DNA of 64,000 nucleotides, taken from Pseudomonas sp. URMO17WK12:I2. GTDB taxonomy: Bacteria > Pseudomonadota > Gammaproteobacteria > Pseudomonadales > Pseudomonadaceae. This document shows, piece after piece, positions 1 to 8,581 of the stretch. The translations under genes were made by a program, and so were the position numbers. Below the pieces are notes generated by a model. The model was not told where the DNA came from. It did not search any database and saw only the letters and a program-made list of their open reading frames with translations. Where the stretch lies: NCBI RefSeq assembly GCF_003253735.1, contig NZ_QKYW01000004.1:186001-250000 (forward strand), written 5' to 3'. Position 1 is the stretch's first letter, and each line of letters opens with the position of its first letter.

Positions 1-693
1 ATCCACCTGGGCCAGCCACTGGCCAATGGCTGGATGCCCGGCGCCACGGTGATCCTGCCGTGGCTGGCCCACGCCGAGGTGGACGACGGCCTCGACAACG
101 CCGCGCTCAGCTCCCGCGAGGGTCTGGGCGACATGGTGCTGGGCGCGTTCCTGCAATCGCCGCTGACCACCCGCGCCGACGGCTCGCCGCTGTTCGCCCA
201 GCGCATCGAGGCCGAGGTGATCCTGCCCACCGGTGCCTACGACCGTGACAAGTCGGTCAACCCCGGCAGCAACTTCTGGTCGTTCAACCCCTACTACGCG
301 GCGACCTACTGGTTCACCCCCAGGTGGTCGGTCAGCGGCCGCTTCTGGTACCTGTGGAACGCCAAGAACCGTGACCCGTCGGCGGCCTTCGGTGATGTTT
401 CCAGCACCCAGGCCGGTCAGGCGCTGCACGCCAACTTCGCCACCCAGTACGCGCTCAACGACAAACTGAGCGTCGGTCTGAGCGGTTACTGGCTCAAGCA
501 GATCAGTGATACCGAGGTCGATGGCCGCGACGTCAGCGGCCGCCGCGAGCAGGTCTGGGCAATCGGCCCGGGCCTCACCTATGCGTTCTCCAGGGAGAAC
601 ATCCTGACCGCCAACAGCTACTTCGAGCAGAACGCCGAGAACCGCACGGAGGGCAACAAGTTCGTGCTCAGCTTCGTGCACAAACTGTTCTAG
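1..693 (+). CDS. Outer-membrane transporter-like protein, PF13557 (phenol MetA degradation) type, 5' truncated
   Basis: The reading frame is open from the first base, so the start lies before the window; 230 residues plus the stop are visible. The protein alternates aromatic and polar residues in short strands (for example FWSFNPYYAATYWF and RFWYLWNAK) and ends in a terminal phenylalanine (VLSFVHKLF), which is typical of an outer-membrane beta-barrel. The pattern fits the SphA/'phenol degradation protein meta' family, often found next to aromatic or alkyl substrate pathways. The substrate cannot be told from this fragment. It converges on the DUF2388 gene, with a strong hairpin between them. 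Confidence 0.6.
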   Translation: MHLGQPLANGWMPGATVILPWLAHAEVDDGLDNAALSSREGLGDMVLGAFLQSPLTTRADGSPLFAQRIEAEVILPTGAYDRDKSVNPGSNFWSFNPYYAATYWFTPRWSVSGRFWYLWNAKNRDPSAAFGDVSSTQAGQALHANFATQYALNDKLSVGLSGYWLKQISDTEVDGRDVSGRREQVWAIGPGLTYAFSRENILTANSYFEQNAENRTEGNKFVLSFVHKLF

Positions 694-695
694 CG

Positions 696-737
696 CTGCA
701 ACGCAGGCGAGGCACTCATGCCTCGCCTGCGTTGCAG
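696..737. terminator. Perfect 19-bp inverted repeat between convergent genes
   Basis: CTGCAACGCAGGCGAGGCA (696-714), a CTCA loop and its exact complement (719-737) begin two bases after the stop of the upstream gene and end seven bases before the stop of the opposing gene. There is no T-run on either side, so it is a strong bidirectional hairpin rather than a textbook intrinsic terminator. Confidence 0.6.
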
Positions 738-743
738 TCGCGC

Positions 744-1151
744 TCAAGGTGTCGAGCGCGGCTGGTAGGCCAGCAAGGCTTCTGCCAACTGCATGTCGCT
801 GTAGGAGGCCAGCTCGCTACGCTGCTGCAGCGCGACCAGCGCCGCCTCCAGCATTGCGCCGCGAATCTGCCCGGCACTGCCGACGAAGGCCGCTGCATCG
901 TCCCGAGCCAGCTTCAACTTCTGGTCGAGGCTGCTGCTTTCTTTGGAGAGCTCCCCGGCCAGCTCGGTGCCCTCTCCCGGCTTGGTAGTGGTGAGGAACG
1001 GCACCAGGGTCGACAGCACGCCGTAGTAAGTGCTGCCCAGCAGCGGATCTTCATCGAGCTCCGGCGTGACCCGTACCCAGGCGTGTGCCGGCAGCGTCGG
1101 CAACAAGGCGATCAACAGCAGCGAAGCCGTGAGAAAAGGGCGCTGATTCAA
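744..1151 (-). CDS. DUF2388-family secreted protein
   Basis: The 135-residue product starts with a signal peptide (MNQRPFLTASLLLIALLPTLPAHA). It carries the block LARDDAAAFVGSAGQIRGAMLEAAL, split here as LARDDAAAFVG and QIRGAMLEAAL, which is the hallmark of the small Pseudomonas DUF2388 proteins of unknown function. The usual family member is about 100 residues, so this one has an extended N-terminal segment after the signal peptide. Its start codon overlaps the end of the upstream permease gene (1148), suggesting co-transcription. No enzymatic residues are recognisable and the function is unknown. Confidence 0.6.
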   Translation of the reverse strand: MNQRPFLTASLLLIALLPTLPAHAWVRVTPELDEDPLLGSTYYGVLSTLVPFLTTTKPGEGTELAGELSKESSSLDQKLKLARDDAAAFVGSAGQIRGAMLEAALVALQQRSELASYSDMQLAEALLAYQPRSTP

Positions 1152-2149
1152 TTCACGGCAACCTTGTTGTCACTCGACGCAGCGGGCTCGGCCCGCCGCG
1201 CGTAGCGCTGGGCGATCACCGCGCAGACCATCAGCTGGATCTGGTGGAAGATCATCATCGGCAGGATCATCAGGCCGATGCTGCTACCGGCAAACAGCAC
1301 CTGAGCCATCGGCACGCCGGTGGCCAGGCTCTTTTTCGAGCCGCAGAACAGGATGGTGATGCGGTCTTCCATGTTGAAGCCGCACCATTTGCCGAGTAGC
1401 GCGGTGATGCCCAGCGACAGGGCCAGCAGCAGGCAGCAGGCGCCGATGAGCATGCCGAGGGTCGGCCAGGACACCTCGTTCCACAGGCCGCCGACCACCG
1501 CCGCGCTGAAGGCGGTGTAGACCACCAGCAGAATCGAACTCTGGTCGACGTACTTGAGCCAGTTCTTGTTGCGACCCACCCAGGCGCCAATCCAGCGCCG
1601 GGCGATCTGGCCGAGGATGAAGGGCACCAGCAGTTGCAGGGTGATCTTGCCGATGGCGTCCAGGGTCGAACCACCACTGCCGTGCACGTCCATCAGCAGC
1701 GCCACCAGCAGCGGGGTAAGGAAGATACCGAACAGGCTGGAGGCCGCCGCACTGCAGATCGCCGCCGGGATGTTGCCGCGCGCCAGGGAGGTGAAGGCAA
1801 TGGCAGACTGCACGGTGGCCGGCAGGGCGCACAGGTAGAGCATGCCCAGGTACAACTCGGTGCCGATCAGCGGCGACAGCAGCGGTTTGAGTGCCAGGCC
1901 GAGCAACGGGAAGAGGATGAAGGTGCAGCTGAACACCAGCAGGTGCAAGCGCCAGTGGCCGGCACCAGCGACGATTGCTGCGCGCGACAGCTTGGCGCCG
2001 TGCAGGAAGAACAGCAGGGCGATGGCCAGGTTGGTGATCCAGCCAAAGGCCACCGCCGCCTGGCCGCTGACCGGCAGGAAGGTGGCGATCAGCACGACGG
2101 CGATCAATACCAAGGTGAAGTTGTCGGGCAGTAAACGGGAACGGGCCAT
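1148..2149 (-). CDS. Bile acid:sodium symporter-like permease (SBF-like, PF13593)
   Basis: A 333-residue inner-membrane protein with about nine or ten hydrophobic helices. It contains ALLFFLHGAKLS in the first third and CGSKKSLATGVPMA near residue 270, both typical of the SBF-like/YfeH branch of the BASS superfamily. Family members are secondary transporters, usually sodium coupled, for organic anions; the substrate here is not predictable. It is divergent from an AraC-family regulator 97 bp away, which is the obvious candidate to control it, and its 3' end overlaps the DUF2388 gene. Confidence 0.8.
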   Translation of the reverse strand: MARSRLLPDNFTLVLIAVVLIATFLPVSGQAAVAFGWITNLAIALLFFLHGAKLSRAAIVAGAGHWRLHLLVFSCTFILFPLLGLALKPLLSPLIGTELYLGMLYLCALPATVQSAIAFTSLARGNIPAAICSAAASSLFGIFLTPLLVALLMDVHGSGGSTLDAIGKITLQLLVPFILGQIARRWIGAWVGRNKNWLKYVDQSSILLVVYTAFSAAVVGGLWNEVSWPTLGMLIGACCLLLALSLGITALLGKWCGFNMEDRITILFCGSKKSLATGVPMAQVLFAGSSIGLMILPMMIFHQIQLMVCAVIAQRYARRAEPAASSDNKVAVN

Positions 2150-2246
2150 GGGCAGGACTCCGGGCAGGCATGGCAGACAGTTGCCACATAAAGGCGGCCA
2201 CTCTACCCTGAGCGGTCATTGCCGACTAACGCCATAAAGCCAGATC

Positions 2247-3038
2247 ATGTCGCCTAACGGACAAACCAGCATTGCCGAACGCCCCATTCCCCAGCTCGAG
2301 CGCCTGCCCCGTCCGCTCTACGCACGTAACGAATCACTGCCTCGCCAGACCGGCACACCGCGCCACAGCCACCCCTGGGTGCAGCTGACCTACGCCATTC
2401 AGGGCGTGCTGCACGTGCGCACCGCGGCAGGCAGTTTCGTCGCGCCGCCGCAACGGGCGATCTGGATACCCGCCGGCCTGGAGCATGAGGTGCTGAGTTC
2501 GCCGAACACCGAAATGCGCAGCCTGTACCTGCACGACGACAGCCCGGAAAACCCACCGCCAGGGTGCCGCGTGCTGGGCGTGGATGCGCTGACCCGCGAG
2601 CTGATCCGCAGCTTCTGCGAGCTGCCGGTGGAGTATGACGAAAGCGGGCCGGACGGCCGTCTTGCGGGGGTACTGCTCGACCGCCTGCGCGCGGCCCCGG
2701 AGGTGCGCCTGTCGCTGCCTCTGCCAAGCGACCCGCGCCTGAAAAAACTCTGCAGCCGCCTGCAGAGAAAGCCGGACGATGACCGCACGCTGGCCGCCTG
2801 GGGCAACGAACTCGGCGTGTCGGAAAAGACCCTGAGCCGCCTGTTTCTGCGCGACACCGGCCTGACCTTCCGTGCCTGGCGGCAACGCCTGCGCCTGCTC
2901 GGCGCGCTGACGCCGCTGGAGCGCGGCGAGCGGGTCACCGATGTCGCCCTGCTCTGCGGCTACGACTCGACCTCAGCCTTCATCGCTGCGTTTCGCCAGC
3001 AGTTCGGTGCCACGCCCGGCGAGTTCTTCAGCGGCTGA
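2247..3038 (+). CDS. AraC-family transcriptional regulator with N-terminal cupin
   Basis: The 263-residue product has a cupin-type sensing domain (PRHSHPWVQLTYAIQGVL, near residues 38-57; APPQRAIWIPAGLEHEV, about 67-84). A C-terminal AraC double helix-turn-helix follows (LGVSEKTLSRLFLRDTG, then VTDVALLCGYDSTSAFIAAF). The conserved 'GYDSTSAFIAAFRQQFG' block identifies the second HTH. The size and order fit the small cupin-AraC regulators that control a neighbouring transporter. It is transcribed away from the SBF-like permease gene. Confidence 0.85.
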   Translation: MSPNGQTSIAERPIPQLERLPRPLYARNESLPRQTGTPRHSHPWVQLTYAIQGVLHVRTAAGSFVAPPQRAIWIPAGLEHEVLSSPNTEMRSLYLHDDSPENPPPGCRVLGVDALTRELIRSFCELPVEYDESGPDGRLAGVLLDRLRAAPEVRLSLPLPSDPRLKKLCSRLQRKPDDDRTLAAWGNELGVSEKTLSRLFLRDTGLTFRAWRQRLRLLGALTPLERGERVTDVALLCGYDSTSAFIAAFRQQFGATPGEFFSG

Positions 3039-3039
3039 A

Positions 3040-3816
3040 TCAGCTGCTGCGGCGCACCTGCAGGCCCGAGTAACCGTGCTCGCCCGGCTCGCCATCGATT
3101 ACCAGCTGACCGCTTGCCGCCAGCTCGCGGGCACGCCAGAACAGGAAGAAGTCGGTCGCGAAGAAGCCGTCGCAGCGAGCCATCACCTCGGCCATGACCC
3201 GCGCCAACGGCTGCGGCTCGGCGCGGGCATGGCGCAGCAGGGCGGCATCGATGATCTGGTAATCCTCGGCCGTGAAGCGTCCCGCCTGCCAGCGATGAAT
3301 CAGCCCATCATCGGCAACCGCGGCGCGCCATTGCGCGGCCAGGCTCGCACGGCGTTCGGCCTCGACCACACGCGGTTTGGCCAGGGCCAGCAGCGCTTGC
3401 GGCGCATGCATGGCAACGGCCTGGCGGCTCTGCACCCAACTGTTGCCGGTGCCGCAGGGCACCTCGATCAGCGCCACAGTGCTGCCTTCCAACGCGCTGG
3501 CTACCCGCGCCAGCAGCAGCTGCTCGCTGGCACTGTCGCCATGCCAGACGGTAACCGGCCGATCCTGCAGCGCCAGGCCGGCAAGCCACTGTGCATCGGC
3601 GGGCAGATCCGCAGCGAAATCCGGCACAGGCGTGAGGCCTGCCGGCCAAACCGCACCCCAGAACGCCGCGCGCGCCGCACAGGGCGGGGTGTCGACATCG
3701 CCCAGCGGGCCGACGGCCAGATCGTCACGCAGCACGCGCAAGCCAGCGGCGGCCTCCTGGCCAATCACATGGCTGACGCCAGCGACAGCGTTGTCACCAC
3801 AGACCAGATGCCACAT
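3040..3816 (-). CDS. DUF1835 domain protein
   Basis: The 258-residue protein opens with MWHLVCGDNAVAGVSHVIGQ and continues with LRDDLAVGPLGD, matching the DUF1835 pattern in which a short strand is followed by a 'D-L-x-x-G-P' loop. The C-terminal half (RWQAGRFTAEDYQIIDAALL) resembles the DUF3658 segment that usually follows. No biochemical function is established for the family as far as I know. No signal peptide is visible, so it is probably cytoplasmic. It lies just downstream of the periplasmic-protein gene on the same strand, with a 19-bp gap. Confidence 0.6.
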   Translation of the reverse strand: MWHLVCGDNAVAGVSHVIGQEAAAGLRVLRDDLAVGPLGDVDTPPCAARAAFWGAVWPAGLTPVPDFAADLPADAQWLAGLALQDRPVTVWHGDSASEQLLLARVASALEGSTVALIEVPCGTGNSWVQSRQAVAMHAPQALLALAKPRVVEAERRASLAAQWRAAVADDGLIHRWQAGRFTAEDYQIIDAALLRHARAEPQPLARVMAEVMARCDGFFATDFFLFWRARELAASGQLVIDGEPGEHGYSGLQVRRSS

Positions 3817-3835
3817 ACATCCTCCTCGTCGAGCG

Positions 3836-4909
3836 TTACGGGGTGAGTTTCACCGCCAGCTCGGGCTTGTCGCCCTGCTGCCAGGTGCCGGTCAGGCTGC
3901 CATCGGCCTGGAATTCGAGTTCGAAGCGGGCCGGCGGTTCGCCGTTCTCGTGAAGGGTGAGGTAATCCTGCTGAAACTCGCCGCCCAGCTCGATCTGCAT
4001 GGCGTGCTTGTCGTAGAAGTAGCTGGCGGACAGGCTGTGATCGGCATAGGGCTGCTCGATCACCAGGGTGATCGGGTAGCGGCCGAGGGTACCGCGGTAT
4101 ACGCCTTGGGCCGTGCTGTTCGCCGGCAAGGCACAATCGCTGCGTTTTTCCAGCAGCAGGCAGCGACCATAGGGGCTCAGATCGGCGCTAAGGGCCTGAT
4201 AGCCGAGGCTGTTGCCGAACTCGCCAAGGTCGTCCAGCGCGCGGCTGGCATGGTTGGCGCAGGTCTCGCCTATCAGCGTCAGGCTGTCGCTGCCCAGCTG
4301 CAGGTGGTCGTAGTCCAGGCTGGCGTCGCGACGCGTGCCCAGGCATTGACTGTACATGGCGCGCTGGTCTTCGAGCCACTGCTCGTCGTCGCTGAGCTTT
4401 TCGGCGTCGCCGGCCTTGGTGGGCGGCAATGTCGCCAGGAAATCCTCCAGGCGTTTGACCCGCTGCTTCTGCAGCTCGCCCTGCACACGCAACAACCCTT
4501 CGGGGCTGAGCAGCTGCCACAAGCCGATGGGCTGGCCGCTGGCCAGGTCGAAGTTGTAGCTGCGTGAACCCTGGCTGGTGTAGGCACCGGTGTACTCGCC
4601 GTCGATGTTCAGCGACAGATAGCCCGGCCCCTGGCCGACGACCTGATAATCGAGGCTGTTCACACCCCAGATTTCCCCATCCTTGGGCTGTACCTTCTCG
4701 AATGGTGATTTGGCGAAGCGCCCGGGCAGCGCCTGCAGCTCGCGCGCATGCAGGAAGATATTGATACGTGCGATGGCCGGGCTGTCGCCGACCAGCAGGG
4801 GGAAGCGATAGGTTTCCCAATCGCTGCGCTTGTCGGTGAGATCGTCGATACGTACATCGGCCAGGGCCGGCAGGGCGATGGCAAGCAGGGGCAATAGCAG
4901 CAAGCGCAC
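3836..4909 (-). CDS. Predicted periplasmic protein of unknown function
   Basis: I place the start at the GTG at 4909: it follows AAGGACGTTTTC with good spacing and gives a clean signal peptide (VRLLLLPLLAIALPALA). An ATG at 4954 in the same frame would put a polar 15-residue tail before it. The mature protein of about 340 residues is rich in beta-strand patterns, including a repeat-like YLSLNIDGEYTGAY and a C-terminal strand-rich section ending GSLTGTWQQGDKPELAVKL. Four cysteines in the middle could form disulphides. I do not recognise the family and propose no function. Confidence 0.5.
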   Translation of the reverse strand: MRLLLLPLLAIALPALADVRIDDLTDKRSDWETYRFPLLVGDSPAIARINIFLHARELQALPGRFAKSPFEKVQPKDGEIWGVNSLDYQVVGQGPGYLSLNIDGEYTGAYTSQGSRSYNFDLASGQPIGLWQLLSPEGLLRVQGELQKQRVKRLEDFLATLPPTKAGDAEKLSDDEQWLEDQRAMYSQCLGTRRDASLDYDHLQLGSDSLTLIGETCANHASRALDDLGEFGNSLGYQALSADLSPYGRCLLLEKRSDCALPANSTAQGVYRGTLGRYPITLVIEQPYADHSLSASYFYDKHAMQIELGGEFQQDYLTLHENGEPPARFELEFQADGSLTGTWQQGDKPELAVKLTP

Positions 4910-5028
4910 GAAAACGTCCTTACTCCTGTCAGGGGCCGGCAGTATCCGCCACACGTGTTGCGAAGGCTACAGCGCGCCCGGTAGCTCGCAGCGAATTGGC
5001 TCAGGATCTAACAGCACCAAGACTTCAG

Positions 5029-5063
5029 AAACAAAACAAGCGCCCTGGGCGCTTGTTTTGTTT
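5029..5063 (-). terminator. Terminator of the prlC-yheV unit
   Basis: AAACAAAACAAGCGCC, a CTG loop and the exact 16-base complement, just beyond the yheV stop. Read on the minus strand it is a GC stem (GGCGC/GCGCC) flanked by an A-rich arm and a TTGTTTTGTTT tail, a good intrinsic terminator. Confidence 0.85.
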
Positions 5064-5077
5064 CCACGAGGCGAACC

Positions 5078-5362
5078 CTATTCAGGCTTCTTCAACTTCG
5101 GATTGGGGAAGAACTGCACCGCCTTGACCTTGGGGTCAGCAGGCTTCTTCGGCGTCAGGCCGCTGACGTTGACGCGGGTCGGCAGCTCCCTGGCCACCGA
5201 ATTGCCGCGCTCGTCCAGGGTGTCGGCGTAACCACACTGCACGCACTCGCGATGCGGCACGCCGTCGACGTTCCACATCTTGATGCTGTCCATCTCGCTG
5301 CACGCCGGGCACACAGCACCGGCGATAAAGCGCTTGGGCGTAATCACCGGGCCGTCGTTCAT
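5078..5362 (-). CDS. yheV: YheV-family zinc-ribbon protein
   Basis: The 94-residue protein has two CxxC pairs, CPAC near residue 18 and CVQC near 36, separated as in a zinc ribbon (PF09526 type). The KRFIAGAVCPACSEMDSI segment is characteristic of YheV. The lysine- and proline-rich tail has no obvious fold. Its start codon overlaps the prlC stop by four bases, the arrangement seen in many gammaproteobacteria, so the two are translationally coupled. The function is unknown; a nucleic-acid or metal role is only inferred from the ribbon. Confidence 0.85.
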   Translation of the reverse strand: MNDGPVITPKRFIAGAVCPACSEMDSIKMWNVDGVPHRECVQCGYADTLDERGNSVARELPTRVNVSGLTPKKPADPKVKAVQFFPNPKLKKPE

Positions 5363-7407
5363 GCCGCCTCCGCACTCAGGCCGAGATGGCGCAGCAGCGC
5401 GTCGATGCTCGGCTCACGGCCGCGGAAATCGACGAACAGCACCATCGGCGCCTGGGAACCACCGCGCGCCAGGATCGCCTCGCGGAAGGCGCGGCCGGTC
5501 TGCGGGTTGAGCACGCCCTCTTCCTCGAACTTCGAGAAGGCGTCGGCGCTCAGCACTTCGGCCCACTTGTAGCTGTAGTAACCGGCCGCGTAACCGCCGG
5601 CGAAGATGTGCGCGAAGCTGTTGGGGAAGCGGTTGTAGGCCGGCGGACGCAGCACCGAGACCTCGTCGCGGATGCCTTCGAGCACCTCCAGTACGCTGCG
5701 ACCGTCACCATGGGTGGCGTGCAGCTCGAAGTCGAACAGCGAGAACTCCAGCTGGCGCACCATCATCAGGCCGGACTGGAAGTTCTTGGCAGCCAGCATC
5801 TTGTCGAGCAGGTCCTGGGGCAGTGGCTCGCCGGTCTGGTAATGGCCGGAGATCAGCGCCAGGCCCTCGGGCTCCCAGCACCAGTTCTCCATGAACTGGC
5901 TCGGCAGCTCCACGGCGTCCCAGGCCACACCATTGATGCCGGAAACCCCGACATGCTCGACGCGGGTCAGCAGGTGATGCAGGCCATGGCCGAACTCGTG
6001 GAACAGCGTGGTGACTTCATCGTGAGTCAGCAATGCCGGCTTGCCGGCCGAAGCCGGTGTGAAGTTGCACACCAGATTGGCGACCGGGCTGACCAGCTCG
6101 CCGCTCAATGCACGGCGCTTGTCACGGGCGCCGTCCATCCAGGCGCCGCCGCGCTTGTTGGCGCGGGCGTAGAGGTCGAAGAAGAAGCGCCCGACGTGCC
6201 CGCCGTTTTCGCTGATCTCGAACAGGCGCACGTCCGGGTGCCAGGTGTCGAAGTCATGCAGCTCCTTGATCTGGATGCCGTAGAGCTTCTCGACGATGGC
6301 GAACAGGCCACTCAACACCTTGTCGATGGGGAAGTAGGCACGCAGGATTTCCTGGGAAATGCTGTAGCGCTGCTCGCGCAGCTTCTCGCTGTAGTAGCCC
6401 ACGTCCCAGCTCTGCAGGTCGTTGCAGCCCTGCTCGGCGGCGAATGCACGCAGCTCGGTCAGGTCCTGCTCGGCGAACGGCTTGCTGCGCACCGCCAGGT
6501 CGCGCAGGAAGCTCAGCACCTGTTCGGTAGAGTCGGCCATCTTGCTGGCCAGGCTCAGTTCGGAATAATTGGCAAAGCCCAACAGGCGCGCCAGCTCCTG
6601 GCGCAGCTCGAGAATCTCGGCCATCACCGGGCCGTTGTCGTGCTGCCCGGCGTTAGGGCCCTGGTCCGAGGCCCGGGTGCAATAAGCCGCGTACAGCTCT
6701 TCGCGCAGCGCGCGGTTGTCGGCGTAGGTCATCACCGCGTAGTAGCTGGGGAATTCCAGGGTGATCAGCCAGCCCTGCAGGTTCTTAGCTTCGGCGGCCT
6801 GCTGCATCTGCGCCTTGGCCGACTCGGTGATGCCGGCCAGGAGGCTTTCGTCCTCGATGTGCTTGGTCCAGGCCTGGGTGGCGTCCAGCAGCTGGTTGGA
6901 AAAGCGGCTGCCCAGCTCGGACAGCTTCATCTGGATCTCGCCGTAGCGCTTCTGCTGCTCGGGCGGCAGGTCGATACCGGACAGGCGGAAATCACGCAGG
7001 GCCTGTTCGAGAATGGTCTTCTGCGCGACATCGAAATTCGCCGCTTCAGGGCTGGCGGCCAGCGCCTCGTAGGCCTGGAACAGGGCGCGGTTCTGGCCCA
7101 TTTCCGTCCAGTATTCCGACAGCTTCGGCAGGCACGCCTCGTAGGCGGCACGCAGCTCGGGGTTGTTGCGCACGGCATTGAGGTGGCTGACCGGGCTCCA
7201 GGCGCGGCCCAGCTTGGCGCCCTGCTCGTCGAGCGCGTCGATCAGGCTTTCCCAGCGCGGCGCATCGCCCTGGCTGGCCAGCACCTTGGCGACCACGCTG
7301 CGGCTCTCGGCGAGAATGGCGTCCACCGCCGGCTCTACATGCTCAGGCTTGATGGTCGAATACGGCGGCAGGTCGAAATCTTGCAGCAGGGGATTGTTCG
7401 CACTCAC
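5359..7407 (-). CDS. prlC: Oligopeptidase A, M3 metallopeptidase
   Basis: The 682-residue cytoplasmic protein is the expected size for oligopeptidase A. The zinc motif HEFGHGLHHLL lies at about residue 470, with the second-zinc-ligand glutamate expected a helix later. The product degrades peptides of roughly 5-20 residues, including signal peptides released from the membrane, and is needed for normal protein turnover. The frame is intact with no frameshift. It is followed immediately by yheV. Identification is firm from the motif, length and neighbour. Confidence 0.95.
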   Translation of the reverse strand: MSANNPLLQDFDLPPYSTIKPEHVEPAVDAILAESRSVVAKVLASQGDAPRWESLIDALDEQGAKLGRAWSPVSHLNAVRNNPELRAAYEACLPKLSEYWTEMGQNRALFQAYEALAASPEAANFDVAQKTILEQALRDFRLSGIDLPPEQQKRYGEIQMKLSELGSRFSNQLLDATQAWTKHIEDESLLAGITESAKAQMQQAAEAKNLQGWLITLEFPSYYAVMTYADNRALREELYAAYCTRASDQGPNAGQHDNGPVMAEILELRQELARLLGFANYSELSLASKMADSTEQVLSFLRDLAVRSKPFAEQDLTELRAFAAEQGCNDLQSWDVGYYSEKLREQRYSISQEILRAYFPIDKVLSGLFAIVEKLYGIQIKELHDFDTWHPDVRLFEISENGGHVGRFFFDLYARANKRGGAWMDGARDKRRALSGELVSPVANLVCNFTPASAGKPALLTHDEVTTLFHEFGHGLHHLLTRVEHVGVSGINGVAWDAVELPSQFMENWCWEPEGLALISGHYQTGEPLPQDLLDKMLAAKNFQSGLMMVRQLEFSLFDFELHATHGDGRSVLEVLEGIRDEVSVLRPPAYNRFPNSFAHIFAGGYAAGYYSYKWAEVLSADAFSKFEEEGVLNPQTGRAFREAILARGGSQAPMVLFVDFRGREPSIDALLRHLGLSAEAA

Positions 7408-7506
7408 GTCGGGTACCTGTGGTGGAATGAATTAGAAAGACTGACAGCTGATATGGCGGTCATCTTAATTACAATCAACCCCCGACGCAGCTTAAGAGGT
7501 TCTATC

Positions 7507-8049
7507 GTGGCGATTCGTACTTACCAATCCATCACCCCGCAGCTTGGCGAACGTGCATTCGTCGACGCCTCGGCCGTAGTCATCGGTGACGTGCAGATCG
7601 GCGAAGACAGCTCCGTATGGCCGCTGACGGTGATCCGCGGCGACATGCACCGCATCCGCATCGGCAAGCGCACCAGCGTGCAGGACGGCAGCGTGCTGCA
7701 CATCACCCACGCCGGGCCGTTCAACCCGGATGGTTTTCCACTGATCATCGGTGACGAAGTGACCATCGGCCACAAGGTGATGCTGCACGGCTGCACCCTG
7801 GGCAGCCGCATCCTGGTCGGCATGGGCAGCACGGTGATGGACGGCGCGGTGGTCGAGGATGACGTGATCATCGGCGCCGGCAGCCTGGTGCCGCCGGGCA
7901 AGGTGCTGGAGAGCGGCTTCCTGTACGTCGGCAGCCCGGTGAAACAGGCACGGCCGCTGACCGACAAGGAGCGCAATTTCTTCAGCTACACCGCCGGCAA
8001 CTACGTGAAGCTCAAGGACCAGCATATCGCCGAAGGCTACGACCAGTGA
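7507..8049 (+). CDS. Gamma-carbonic-anhydrase-like hexapeptide-repeat protein
   Basis: GTG start at 7507, preceded by AAGAGG; the 180-residue protein begins VAIRTYQSITPQLG. It is built of left-handed beta-helix hexapeptide repeats (SSVWPLTVIRGDMHRIRIG, VTIGHKVMLHGCTLG). Three potential zinc-ligand histidines occur in the expected register (VLHITHAG, TIGHKVMLHGC). This matches the YrdA/PaaY/CaiE branch of gamma carbonic anhydrases; activity in this branch is variable, so a carbonic anhydrase function is not assured. It is divergent from prlC across a 99-bp gap and overlaps the next gene by four bases. Confidence 0.85.
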   Translation: MAIRTYQSITPQLGERAFVDASAVVIGDVQIGEDSSVWPLTVIRGDMHRIRIGKRTSVQDGSVLHITHAGPFNPDGFPLIIGDEVTIGHKVMLHGCTLGSRILVGMGSTVMDGAVVEDDVIIGAGSLVPPGKVLESGFLYVGSPVKQARPLTDKERNFFSYTAGNYVKLKDQHIAEGYDQ

Positions 8050-8477
8050 GGCGTCTGCTGGCATGTGCACTGCTGGCCACCGCGTGTACGCAAGTCTGGG
8101 CAGACGATGTGCGCTGCCTGCAATCGACTGGCGACGGCAAGCCGATCCGCTTGAGCCTGACCCTATTCACCACCGAACAAGGCGAGTGGAGCCGCGCCGG
8201 CTCGGTACTGTATGCCGGCCAGGCGGATAGCCTGCCGATCGTGTTCAAAAGCAGCGAAGTCGTCGACGAGGTAGAAGGACGCCCGTGGGAATACCTCAGC
8301 ACCTGGCTGGAAGTGCTGCCTGACGAGGAGCGCATTGGCGGGCGCTACAGCTTTCACCATCAGGGCGCCGTGGTGTTCGATTTCCAGTACAGGAACCTGC
8401 GCACCGGCAAGACCTTCCATTTCGAGGAAAACCCGACGGTACTGGACGCTTACAACAGCTGTAACTGGCCCGCGTGA
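8046..8477 (+). CDS. Small secreted protein of unknown function
   Basis: The GTG start at 8046 lies inside the stop of the preceding gene (GTGA overlap), so the two are translationally coupled. The 143-residue product has a signal peptide (MRRLLACALLATACTQVWA) and two cysteines in the mature part, one near each end (CLQS, NSCNW), which could form a disulphide. The rest alternates hydrophobic and polar residues as in a beta-sandwich. It is a lone Pseudomonas-type hypothetical; I recognise no domain. Confidence 0.65.
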   Translation: MRRLLACALLATACTQVWADDVRCLQSTGDGKPIRLSLTLFTTEQGEWSRAGSVLYAGQADSLPIVFKSSEVVDEVEGRPWEYLSTWLEVLPDEERIGGRYSFHHQGAVVFDFQYRNLRTGKTFHFEENPTVLDAYNSCNWPA

Positions 8478-8540
8478 CAAGACACCGCAGCTTTTGCCTC
8501 CCGACAGCAGCACGTGCAAACGCGAGCGCAAAGGAGTAAC

Positions 8541-8573
8541 CTTCATTTGACGATTATTTTTGTTCAATTGAAG
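8541..8573. promoter_or_regulatory. Candidate operator of the RES-Xre pair
   Basis: CTTCATTTGA (8541-8550) and TCAATTGAAG (8564-8573) are inverted with 9 of 10 positions paired. The dyad sits directly before the antitoxin start and overlaps its AAGGAGG ribosome site, in an unusually AT-rich patch for this chromosome. This is where an autoregulatory Xre antitoxin would be expected to bind; binding itself is inferred. Confidence 0.5.
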
Positions 8574-8581
8574 GAGGCAGC

